DNA of 64,000 bases from Pseudooceanicola spongiae (GTDB taxonomy: Bacteria > Pseudomonadota > Alphaproteobacteria > Rhodobacterales > Rhodobacteraceae): positions 3,883,501 to 3,947,500 of the forward strand of contig NZ_CP045201.1 of assembly GCF_014899185.1 (NCBI RefSeq), in the 5' to 3' direction. The translations under genes were made by a program, and so were the position numbers. The notes beneath the pieces were generated by a model, which saw only the letters and a list, made by a program, of their open reading frames with translations, ran no database searches and was not told the origin of the DNA. Positions 54,641 to 62,117 of the stretch are shown one piece after another (position 1 is the stretch's first letter; every line of letters starts with the position of its first letter).

Positions 54641-55924
54641 GACATCCCTCTGCACGACGAGATGCGCAGCTTCTACAGCCATACCGGTCGGCCCTCGATC
54701 GATCCTGAGCTCATGATCCGGATGCTGGTCGTTGGCTATGTCATGGGGCTGCGGTCTGAACGTCGCCTGTGCCAGGAGGTGCATCTCAACCTGGCCTACC
54801 GCTGGTTCTGCCGTCTGGGACTCGAGGACAAGGTGCCGGATCATTCGAGCTTTTCGAAGCTCCGGCATGGCAAGTTTCGCGACAGCGATGTCTTTCGCCT
54901 CGTCTTCGAGCGCGTGGTGGCCCAGTGCATCGGCCGTGGTCTGGTCGGGGGCAAGGGCTTCGCTGTTGATGCCAGCCTGATCAGCGCCGATGTCCAGAAG
55001 CAGAGCTCGAGTCGTCAGGATAAATGGGATGCGGCCACCATCGATCCAAACGACGCCCCGAGGGCGGTGCGCGAATATCTCGATACGCTCGACGAAGAAG
55101 CCTTCGGCGCGGCCACGCCCGTAAAGCCCAAGTTCACGGCCCATGCCGATCCTGCCAGCCAGTGGACAGCCGCGCGCAAGGGTCCCGCTTTCTTTGCTTA
55201 TTCAGATAATTACCTGATCGACACCGAACATGGGATCATCATGGACGTAGAGGCGACCCGATCGGTCAGGCAGGCCGAGGTGGGCTCCACCCTCACGATG
55301 CTGGACCGCACGGCGACGCGTTTCGACTTGCGCCCCGATTGGCTTGTTGCCGACACAGCTTATGGGTCCGAGGAGAGCTTGGTCGAGCTCGCCCTGAAAC
55401 GGCAGATCCTGCCCTTCATCCCGGTCATTGATAAAGGCGAACGCACGGACGGGACTTTGTCGCGCTCCGACTTCACCTGGGATGACGAGAATGACCGCTA
55501 TATCTGTCCGGAGGGGAAGGATCTGCGGCATACCCGGAGGAATTACTCCGATCCGGAGCGTATCTCGACCGAGATGAAACCGCGCAAGTATCGCGCGACG
55601 AAGGCGGACTGTCAGGCCTGCCCTTTGAAGGAAAAATGCTGCCCCAACAGCGATACCCGCAGCCTCCAGCGCGGGAAATACGAAATGGTACGTGATTTTG
55701 CCCGCAGCTGCATGGCCTCCGCTTTCAATGAGATCGCCCAGAAACGGCGCAAGAAAGTCGAGATGCTCTTCGCGCATCTGAAACGTATCCTGGGCCTCAC
55801 CCGCCTGCGTTTGAGAGGTCCATTGGGGGTGAAAGACGAGTTTACACTCGCCGCCACCGCCCAAAACCTCCGAAAACTGGCCAAGCTCTGCCTGACAACA
55901 GTCCCATCGGCGCCGATCAGCTGA
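54641..55924 (+). pseudogene. IS1182-family DDE transposase, N-terminally truncated
   Basis: About 427 residues remain in frame. RPSIDPELMIRMLVVGYVMG and LNLAYRWFCRLGLEDKVPDH are family signatures; the DDE carboxylates are seen in GFAVDASLISAD, VADTAYGSEESL and KKVEMLFAHLKRILGLTRLR. A zinc-like cluster CQACPLKEKCC lies before the last motif. The catalytic core is intact, but the N-terminal DNA-binding part is gone and the frame has no native start; the first ATG is 54662. Confidence 0.85.
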
Positions 55925-56026
55925 GAAAACCGATCTGGCGGCTGTTCAAAGTGGCGAGATCTCAGTGAAAATGCACGAAGAGCGAAAACCAAGTCGAAGT
56001 CGCCATAGAGTTTTTCAACAGCATCG
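54641..56026 (+). mobile_element. IS1182-family insertion sequence, 5'-truncated
   Basis: The right terminal inverted repeat is present (GAGTTTTTCAACAGCATC, 56009-56026), but no left copy is seen: transposase sequence begins inside the ABM gene with the first ~40 residues of the usual protein missing. The left end was therefore lost by a deletion or one-ended event. The right flank is a copy of the dispersed repeat. Confidence 0.85.
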
Positions 56027-56102
56027 GCCGGGAGCGACGCCGCGCTAGGGTCAACAAGGCTCTTGGCCCTGCCGTTCAGCGAAGGTCCGGAACGAGCCCA
56101 AG
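56027..56102. repeat. Dispersed repeat copy next to the IS1182-like element
   Basis: GGCCGGGAGCGACGCCGCGC, then GGCTCTTGGCCCTGCCGTTC and AGCGAAGGTCCGGAACGAGC. It aligns over about 75 bases with the copy at 50474-50552 that carries the MITE. Confidence 0.75.
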
Positions 56103-56330
56103 CTACAAGCGGTTTCGGGTGTCTTTTAAATAGTACAGCGCCCCTATTACCAAGGATGTACATATCCAGACTAGGCCCACCCCCAGCCAACTGAAGGCAC
56201 GACTGGTCTCGCCACTCCCCGAGTATCGTTCCGGTACCGGAAGAAGTAACGGCACGGCAATAATTACAGTGGCTTGCGTGGCGCCTATCAAGACCGGGCC
56301 TTTCAGCTTTCGCAGCTTTTCGATAAGCAT
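56103..56330 (-). CDS. Small membrane protein
   Basis: 75 residues: short cytoplasmic start (LIEKLRKLKG), membrane segment 1 (PVLIGATQATVIIAVPLLLP), a short loop (ERYSGSGETSRAF) and segment 2 (GVGLVWICTSLVIGALYYL). GGAGGG lies 5 bases before ATG 56330, which argues for a real gene. No family is recognised. Confidence 0.65.
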   Translation of the reverse strand: MLIEKLRKLKGPVLIGATQATVIIAVPLLLPVPERYSGSGETSRAFSWLGVGLVWICTSLVIGALYYLKDTRNRL

Positions 56331-56644
56331 TTCACCCTCCGATGTTAAGAAGTGACGCTGGCGCTTAAAGGCTGGCACGTGAAAGATCGGAACAACGTAC
56401 TGAAGTCTTATGATGGATCAAGAGCAGGTTTGTCTGCTCTAAGGTCACCCAGTCATTAAATATTCTGCGAGATGGACGAATGGCCGGTTCGGTGAAGCTG
56501 CGTCGCGGCGAAGCCGGACCCAGCCAAGGTCGGCTCCGGGCCGTCCATGTCAGACTACATCAAGCCAAGGGTACCCCAGTGGACACGCCTTCAGTCTGCC
56601 TCCAAGAAAATGGAAATGCACGCTACACTCAAGAGCTCTCATGT
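56331..56644. repeat. Gap with dispersed repeat
   Basis: A GGTTCGGTGAAGCTGCGTCG to CAAGGTCGGCTCCGGGCCGT copy of the dispersed family lies at about 56484-56546. No gene. Confidence 0.55.
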
Positions 56645-57532
56645 TCATCGAGCAATCCGAACGAAGCCGCTTCCGGAACTGAGGTAGGCGTCAGCTGCAA
56701 TACCGTGTGCTTCGCGAAGGATCTGTTCTGCGCTCTCCAAGCTATAAGGTCCAGCAATCATGGCGACGTAGCCAGACTGAGTGTGGACCTTCTTGATGAC
56801 GTCTACTGGAATGTCGCCCGCGGCACCTGGGCTCAAGCCCGACAGTTCCTTAGAACTTGCCAGGACGACCCAGCGGTAGCCTGTCGGTAGCTGCAAAGAT
56901 ATCTGGGCGTTTGCATCATCTTTGGCTGCACTGTTCGCTATCGTTGTCCCATCCGCTGCCAAGAGTTGCACATCAAGACCGGCATCCCGCGCATCAGAGA
57001 TCGTCATCCAGTTCATTCCGTCAGGATCAGCGCTAGTTGCGTATACTATTCCCGCCTGACTAAACCCGATGGTCTGAAGATACGCTCCAACAAGCGCATT
57101 GCCGACAGCACTCGTACTTGCATGCCCGCTCCTCTCTTCCCAGGCTGCATGGAACCCAACCAGAGCACTGGGCGCCATTGCCTTGAAATCTCCAGCCGCC
57201 CAGATCAAAGCGCACGCAGAAGCGCAAACCATCCCTGGACCAACTCCGGTTGATACTGCGTTTGCATGAACCGCGCGGCCAATCTCTAGCCCCTCCAGAA
57301 GGTTGCCCCCCGGACTGTCTAGGACTAGTATAACACGGCTGTAGTTGTGCGTTGCGCTCACAAAATCGGCAGCGTCCCCTGCGGCGATTTCACCTGCTAG
57401 AACAGCGAAAACCGCACCATTTCCAAGCGGCAACACTGATATGTCAGCAGCTCTCAGGGGAGTGGAAAGCCCGACAAGCCCAGCAATAAGAGCGGGAGCG
57501 ATTGAACTTCTCAGCAAATTTCTGTTCCCCAA
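56645..57532 (-). CDS. Secreted ClpP/crotonase-like fold protein with SPOR-like tail
   Basis: 295 residues. A Sec signal peptide (SIAPALIAGLVGLSTPLRAA) leads to a COG3904-type periplasmic domain: VILVLDSPGGNLLEGLEIGR and GMVCASACALIWAAGDFKAM carry the Gly and Ser positions of the ClpP-like active site. The end (SGYVAMIAGPYSLESAEQIL) resembles a SPOR peptidoglycan-binding domain. The start is uncertain (TTG 57532 or TTG 57517; no ATG is available). Confidence 0.7.
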   Translation of the reverse strand: MGNRNLLRSSIAPALIAGLVGLSTPLRAADISVLPLGNGAVFAVLAGEIAAGDAADFVSATHNYSRVILVLDSPGGNLLEGLEIGRAVHANAVSTGVGPGMVCASACALIWAAGDFKAMAPSALVGFHAAWEERSGHASTSAVGNALVGAYLQTIGFSQAGIVYATSADPDGMNWMTISDARDAGLDVQLLAADGTTIANSAAKDDANAQISLQLPTGYRWVVLASSKELSGLSPGAAGDIPVDVIKKVHTQSGYVAMIAGPYSLESAEQILREAHGIAADAYLSSGSGFVRIAR

Positions 57533-58098
57533 ACCTCACACGAAATCGTTAGCATGCAATTCTAATTTCGCCAAACTGACTGGAAGTCTGCACCGAAGGC
57601 ATGCGTCTATGGGTTTTTCTGCGCTAAGCTGGGAACGGCCGCTTCAGGGAAGCCGCGTTGCGGCGCAGGAATGCTCACGAATGACGGCTATGGGCCGATC
57701 GCAACAGGCTGGATTTTCTGCTCGTGCAATATGCTGCAACACAGCATTTGGTAAAGAGGGCTCTGTCCGGTCATTCACTGCACCACGCACGAACGGCCGC
57801 TGTTGTTAAGAAAGCCTGCTTCTGACGCTTGACGAACAACGGATACTCTAGGCCCCAGCCGGCAGACCGGCTTTCGCCCGCAACGTCCCGGCCCATCCTC
57901 CCTGTCCGAATGGTCTGCGCCCTGTCTCTCCGAGCCAGCGCGCAGACCATTCGGCCATGGGCGTCCTGGTCCGTGCCGATGCGCCCTTGCGGGTGACGAT
58001 CACTGGGGCAGGCAGACAACGATATGATCGTTTGGGTCAGTTGATGACGTGAAGGTCAGATTTGCCTGACGTCTCACATCTAGCAAGAGGACGATGCA
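57533..58098. other. Gap with dispersed repeat and perfect inverted repeat
   Basis: No gene is supported. It contains a dispersed-repeat copy (GGAACGGCCGCTTCAGGGAA near 57630 to AATGACGGCTATGGGCCGAT near 57680) and a perfect 14-bp inverted repeat, CCGAATGGTCTGCG at 57906-57919 and CGCAGACCATTCGG at 57941-57954, with a 21-base loop and no T-run. The minus-strand frame at 57771-58019 has no recognisable product. Confidence 0.55.
57906..57954. repeat. Perfect 14-bp inverted repeat
   Basis: Arms CCGAATGGTCTGCG and CGCAGACCATTCGG around 21 bases. It lies about 145 bases before the broken LysE gene. It could be an operator, a cruciform or the end of a lost element; no adjacent transposase or T-run clarifies this. 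Confidence 0.7.
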
Positions 58099-58725
58099 AT
58101 GGAACTTCAGGCATTCTTGATCTTCGCGACGACACAAGCCGTCGTCATGGCGTCGCCCGGTCCTTCCGCGATCCTCGTGGCGTCGCAATCCGCTATAAAC
58201 GGCTGGAGCAGGACCGTTTTCCCAATGTTCTGAATGATGGAAGCAACGGCGATTTACTTCGTTATGTCGGCGACGTGGCTGGCCGCTCTCATCCTCGCGT
58301 CCAACCTTGTCTTCCAAATCATCAAGTGGGTTGGAGGCCGCTACCTTATCCATCTCGGCCTTACCGCCTTGCTCAGCCGGTCGGGTGGGCTCGCGGTCCG
58401 GCGGACAAGTAAATTGAGGTCCCGGCAAGCTCTCTTCTCGCAAAGATTTGTCGTGGAGTTCGCCAATCCCAAGGTGCTTCTCTTCTTTGCAGCTATCCTG
58501 CCCCAATTCCTCGACACCGCAGCGCCGATTGCGCCGCAGAGGATCATCATGGGGCTGACGGAGGCTGCGATGCAGTTTGTGATTTACTCGGCCTACGCAA
58601 AGCTGGGGAACAAGCTTGCCAATGGCGGCCTGCGCGCCTGGAGCGTCGGTCTGATTAACAGAACAGCAGGAGCGGCCTTCATCTTCGCGGGCATTAAGAT
58701 GGCGAGCATCACCGCTGAGCGATAG
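58099..58725 (+). pseudogene. LysE family exporter with in-frame TGA
   Basis: One frame of 209 codons with TGA at 58231-58233 (after FPMF). MELQAFLIFATTQAVVMASP followed by GPSAILVASQSA is the LysE/RhtB start (MxxxPGP); after the stop, YFVMSATWLAALILASNLVF and FVVEFANPKVLLFFAAILPQ (NPK motif) complete a six-helix protein. Intact relatives normally have a Gly here, so GGA to TGA is likely. AGAGGA lies upstream. Expression as a split protein from ATG 58234 would lack the first helix. Confidence 0.82.
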
Positions 58726-59045
58726 GGTGCAAGCGTGCGGTACGGCACAGTGAAACGGTTTGTCTATTGCAAATACACCCTTGCTGGTTCTCGGAGCGCA
58801 CCGACGGGTGGGTGCAGGATCATGTGAAGCGCCATGCTGCGCCGCAGCGAGAAATGGCGAAGCTGACAATCGTGCACCGTGCAGCATCGAAAAGTTTGGG
58901 CTCTTCGGTAGCCTTCGCTACGCAATTCACGAATGACCGCTGTTTCTCACGACAGTCTTATGCAGATTGAGATTGGGGAAAGACCAACGCAGTAGAAGGT
59001 TGCAGACGTCAGCGCGGCATAATCCCAAGCTCGGCAGTATGCATC
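58726..59045. repeat. Gap with dispersed repeat fragments
   Basis: GAAGCGCCATGCTGCGCCGC near 58825, AAATGGCGAAGCTGACAATC near 58852 and CACGAATGACCGCTGTTTCT near 58928 belong to the dispersed family. No gene is recognised. Confidence 0.5.
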
Positions 59046-59065
59046 TTATGCCGACATCGGCATAA
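59046..59065. repeat. 20-bp palindrome
   Basis: TTATGCCGACATCGGCATAA: 9-bp perfect arms around a CA dinucleotide, directly before the ArdC remnant. The asymmetrical two-base centre is what serine-recombinase crossover sites and dimeric operators look like; no recombinase gene is adjacent. Confidence 0.7.
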
Positions 59066-59069
59066 TTGC

Positions 59070-59357
59070 CACTGGACCGGGCATCACTCGCGCCTTGCGC
59101 GGCTGGACGAGGCCGGGGAGGTCAAGGGTAAGAGGGATTATGCTTTCGAGGAGCTGGTCGCGGAGATCGGCGCTTGCATGGCGTCAGTGAAGCTGGAAGT
59201 CGTCCCCGACTTCAGCCAGAGCGCGGCATATGTTGAGAGCTGGGCGAAGGTCCTGAAGGCGGACAAGCGCGCGATTTTCCGGGCCGCAGCGCTGGCGCAG
59301 GCGGCGGCGGACTATGTCCGGCCTGAAGAGGCTGCGAAGGCAGCCGAAGCTGCCTGA
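59070..59357 (+). pseudogene. C-terminal remnant of an ArdC-like antirestriction metallopeptidase
   Basis: The frame opens with HWTGHHSRLARLDEAGEVKG, the region after the HExxH zinc motif of ArdC/DUF1738 proteins, and continues YAFEELVAEIGACMASVKLE, SAAYVESWAKVLKADKRAIF and a helical end with AAALAQAAADYV. About 95 residues remain; the N-terminal ssDNA-binding domain and the HExxH motif are lost. Intact ArdC protects transferred DNA from restriction and is typical of conjugative elements. Confidence 0.85.
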
Positions 59358-59368
59358 ACGATGTAGAA

Positions 59369-59564
59369 GGCGCGGCCCAGCAGCCGCGCCCCACTTCGGA
59401 GGCTACGCGGCCCGGTAGCGGCGAGGTGGGCCTTATGGGTCAACGATGCATCAAGCAGAAGATGCGGGGGCCCGCGATTGCGGGGCCCGGCCCGGATGAT
59501 GTTGGGCCGGGCCCCGCAAAGCAATGCCGAACCGGCCCTGTCGCTCCCGGTCACCGGGAGCGAC
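59369..59564. repeat. Cluster of three strong hairpins
   Basis: GGCGCGGC / GCCGCGCC (59369-59390), TTGCGGGGCCCGGCCC / GGGCCGGGCCCCGCAA (59478-59519, perfect 16-bp stem, 10-base loop) and GTCGCTCCCGGT / ACCGGGAGCGAC (59540-59564, 12-bp arms, one-base centre). None has a T-run, so simple termination is unlikely. They stand just left of the iteron region and are of the kind seen near replication or transfer origins. Confidence 0.75.
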
Positions 59565-59656
59565 CAGCGTGCGCCGCTGGACCACTCTCATAGAGGAAGG
59601 GACATGGGGGAATGTTTGCGCCCATATCTCCACCACACACCGAATTCGATGAATAA

Positions 59657-59787
59657 GGGTGAGGGAGTGAGGGAAGTGAGGCAACTTCCTATACATCTTC
59701 AGAAAGTATCTAAGTTATTGTTTCATAGCATATAAATTTCTAAGGAAATGTTAAAGAAAGTGCCTCACTTCCCTCACCACCCTCACC
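59657..59787. other. Candidate replication origin: inverted GTGAGG iterons around an AT-rich core
   Basis: Left arm 59657-59683 holds three GTGAGG boxes spaced 8-9 bases; right arm 59761-59787 holds the same three in inverse orientation (CCTCAC). GTGAGGGAAGTGAGGCA is shared exactly (17 bp) between arms. The 77 bases between (59684-59760) are about three quarters A+T. This is the layout of an initiator-bound origin; comparable direct and inverted boxes occur at origins of phage-satellite and plasmid primases. No primase or Rep gene is in the window. Confidence 0.6.
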
Positions 59788-59995
59788 GGTGGCGGGTCGT
59801 TGAAGGCTTTTAACACATCGGATTATTCTGTGATTGCTTCACCAGGCGTAGCCGCTGGCTATTGGTTCATTGATGAATTCGCCGATAGGCGTTTCGCGCA
59901 ACCGTGCGCGTCCTGTCCTTTTTCGGGTCTAGGCCACGTCCACACGGTCGATTCCGCTTTGGATCGACGCAACCCAACCGGCTAAACAGTCCGTA

Positions 59996-60844
59996 GGCTC
60001 CAGACCCATTAATCGGCTTGAGGCTGTCAGGTCTGCGTGTTTCAAGTTCCTCCGAACTGAGGGGGACTTATGAGCAATCTGTATTGGCTGAGCGAAGAGC
60101 AAATGGCACGGCTTCGTCCCTATTTTCCGAAGAGCCATGGCGTGCCACGCGTGGATGACAGACGTGTGCTCAGTGGGATTATATTCATCAATCGCAATGG
60201 GTTGCGGTGGTGTGACGCGCCCAAGGAATACGGGCCAGCAAAGACCCTGTACAACCGGTGGAAGCGATGGAGCGACATGGGGGTTTTCGCCAGGATGATG
60301 ACGGGACTGGCGGCAGAGACGCCTGATAACAAGACGATATCCATCGATGCAACGTACCTCAAAGCACACCGAACGGCGTCCAGCTTACGGTTAAAAAAGG
60401 GGGGCGTGGCAGGCTGATAGGGCGGACGAAAGGCGGGATGAACACGAAGCGACATGCCGTCACCGACGTCAAAGGGCGCCCGATCCGGTTCTTCATGACT
60501 GCCGGTCAAGTGAGCGATTACACCGGGGCTAGAGCCTTGGTGAGCAGCTTGCCATCGGCGGATTGGTTGCTGGGCGACCGGGGCTATGATGCAAATTGGT
60601 TCCGCGAGGCCTTGATAGACAAGGGAATAAAGCCCTGTATTCCCGGACGGAAGTCGCGCGACAAGCCCGTCAAATATGACAAGCGCCGCTACAAAAGGCG
60701 CAACCGGATCGAAATCATGTTCGGTCGTCTGAAAGACTGGCGTAGGATATCCACCCGATACGACCGTTGTCCCAAGGTCTTCCTATCTGCCATCGCTCTC
60801 GCGGCAACCGTCCTGTTTGGCTATAAGTTAATGAGTCTGGAGCC
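59996..60844 (+). mobile_element. IS5-family (IS427-type) insertion sequence, complete
   Basis: 849 bp bounded by imperfect inverted repeats (GGCTCCAGACCCATTAAT at 59996-60013 and, inverted, GGCTCCAGACTCATTAAC at 60827-60844), with TA duplicated on both sides, the usual IS427-group target. It encodes a transposase split in two frames around a slippery A6G6 run. It separates the iteron region from the gene at 60864-61508. Confidence 0.9.
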
Positions 60845-60917
60845 TAGAGGGCCCAGTATAGGATTACCGGGAACGCACTGTCCAACCACAAACCGGCAGC
60901 CACAGCACCGTCCGTAA
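60070..60917 (+). CDS. IS5-family transposase (two frames, -1 frameshift)
   Basis: OrfA (60070-60417): WLSEEQMARLRPYFPKSHGV, the IS427 start, ending at TGA soon after A6G6 (60393-60404). OrfB continues in the -1 frame through IGRTKGGMNTKRHAVTDVKG to the catalytic end. DDE residues appear as SIDATYLKAHR, LLGDRGYDANWFR and RNRIEIMFGRLKDWRR. Programmed -1 slippage at the A-run makes the full protein. The second frame runs past the right inverted repeat to 60917 and so reads some flanking DNA; the natural end is unclear. Confidence 0.9.
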
Positions 60918-61508
60918 CAAGTTGCACGGTGTCCAACCCCAGGGCCCGTTCATGACTCGCCGTGCTTGCATGAGCACCGGCGTCAAGGGCACCTGCTCGC
61001 CCGCGTCGAGAAGCTGAATATACCGGACCAGTCCTTCCTCCGCCTCATCGAGCCCGCTTTCCTGATATACGATCAACAAGTCGGACAACTCTCGTAGTGA
61101 CGGGGTCGTGTGCGCAAGCCTGAGTGCATCGCGAGCGGCCTTATCCAGTAAACCCAGCCTCCGTTTCCCCAGCCAAGACCGAGTGGCCATGCGCGCCACC
61201 GCGATTTTCGCATGGAGGATCTCATGCCTCAAGAACCAATCGGCCCGGGCCTCCCAGTCTTGTCCGGCAAACACCCGCTCATTTAGCCAGATTACCCCGT
61301 CGACGAAGGCGGCGTCACAGATCAATCCATCGCCCGCACAAAACTCCGCGTCTTCTGTCACGCCCAGCCGGAGCGGCATCCCCGTTTCCCACCAGATTTT
61401 CAGACGGGCATTGTTTCTGAATCCGAGCGATGACCGGGTCCAGGCAAAGGGTCCGGACCCAATATTTTTAGGGGACCTGAGGGACTTGAGACTTGAAAAA
61501 GGTATCAT
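60864..61508 (-). CDS. HEXXH-motif protein of unknown function
   Basis: 214 residues. FLRHEILHAKIAVARM contains HEILH, a gluzincin-type HEXXH motif, followed at a distance by acidic residues (YQESGLDEAEEG) that could supply a third ligand. IWWETGMPLRLGVTEDAEFC and DAAFVDGVIWLNERVFAGQD make up the N-terminal part. No signal peptide is seen, so it is probably cytoplasmic. ATG 61508 lies in a palindrome; ATG 61379 (MPLRLGV, with GGGAAAC upstream) may be the real start. It neighbours the mob operon divergently, a position taken by antirestriction or regulatory genes in mobile elements. Confidence 0.65.
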   Translation of the reverse strand: MIPFSSLKSLRSPKNIGSGPFAWTRSSLGFRNNARLKIWWETGMPLRLGVTEDAEFCAGDGLICDAAFVDGVIWLNERVFAGQDWEARADWFLRHEILHAKIAVARMATRSWLGKRRLGLLDKAARDALRLAHTTPSLRELSDLLIVYQESGLDEAEEGLVRYIQLLDAGEQVPLTPVLMQARRVMNGPWGWTPCNLLRTVLWLPVCGWTVRSR

Positions 61509-61653
61509 GATACCCCATATAGGAAGTAAGAGACAGCAAGCAATGTTTTCGGCCCTAAATTAGGCCCAAAAACCGCGCTACGCGCGAGGGTCGCCCAGCG
61601 GGCTCCGATAGTCGCCTGCGGCTCCAAATTGGATAGGTCGGGAAGGACAGCGG
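61501..61653. promoter_or_regulatory. Divergent region upstream of mobC; candidate oriT
   Basis: It opens with the 14-bp perfect palindrome GGTATCATGATACC (61501-61514) over the start of the left gene, then CCTAA-A-TTAGG (61554-61564), CGCG-CTA-CGCG and a short AT-rich step. Mob operons are normally preceded by their nick region, so oriT is expected here, but no nic consensus was recognised. Confidence 0.45.
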
Positions 61654-61971
61654 ATGAGGCAGAACGTACTGAAGATTTATCTCAGTGACGCCGAATGGGA
61701 CCACGTCGTAGGCATGGCCGAGAGCGTTTCGATGCCGATGTCTGGCTTCGCGCGAACCTTTCTCGTGACCCAGAAACCACCACGACCGAAGGCGTCGGGC
61801 GTGACTGTCGAGGCCGTGGCGGCGTTGAATCGGTGCGGGGCGTTCTTGAACCAATTTGCCCGTGTTGCGTGCCGTTCGCAGACCCTCTCACCGGCTGAAA
61901 TCCGGGAGGTGACAGCCGCGAGAGAGCATCTTCTCGCCATCGCTGAACAACTGACAGGAGATCGACCATGA
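61654..61971 (+). CDS. MobC-like relaxosome accessory protein
   Basis: 105 residues. VLKIYLSDAEWDHVVGMAES (ribbon-helix-helix start), MPMSGFARTFLVTQ and a long C-terminal helix (ALNRCGAFLNQFARVACRSQ) match the MobC family that binds oriT and helps the relaxase. The stop overlaps the next ATG by 4 bases (ATGA). First gene of the mobilization operon. Confidence 0.82.
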   Translation: MRQNVLKIYLSDAEWDHVVGMAESVSMPMSGFARTFLVTQKPPRPKASGVTVEAVAALNRCGAFLNQFARVACRSQTLSPAEIREVTAAREHLLAIAEQLTGDRP

Positions 61972-62117
61972 AACGCCACACCACCACGATCCGGAGTATC
62001 GCCGCTGTAACAACGATCCTCACCGGCCTGTTCGCCGCGCTTTTCGTCCGGTCAGTCACACCGGGCACGCCCGGCCGTCGGCGAGCAAACCCACCGCGGC
62101 GGAAGACGCGGCGATGA
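61968..62117 (+). CDS. 49-residue membrane protein of the mob operon
   Basis: MKRHTTTIRSIAAVTTILTG then LFAALFVRSV, followed by an Arg/Pro-rich tail (GRRRANPPRRKTRR). One membrane segment is predicted. AGGAG lies 8 bases before the ATG, and ATGA overlaps occur on both sides (with mobC and with the relaxase), which strongly supports translation. No family is recognised. Very short, so easily missed. Confidence 0.75.
   Translation: MKRHTTTIRSIAAVTTILTGLFAALFVRSVTPGTPGRRRANPPRRKTRR

Noticed and set aside
60070-60917. Reading the split IS5-type transposase as a pseudogene
   Set aside because: The two frames overlap in -1 register at an A6G6 slippery run, the inverted ends and TA duplication are intact and the DDE residues are present, as expected for the programmed-frameshift IS427 group.
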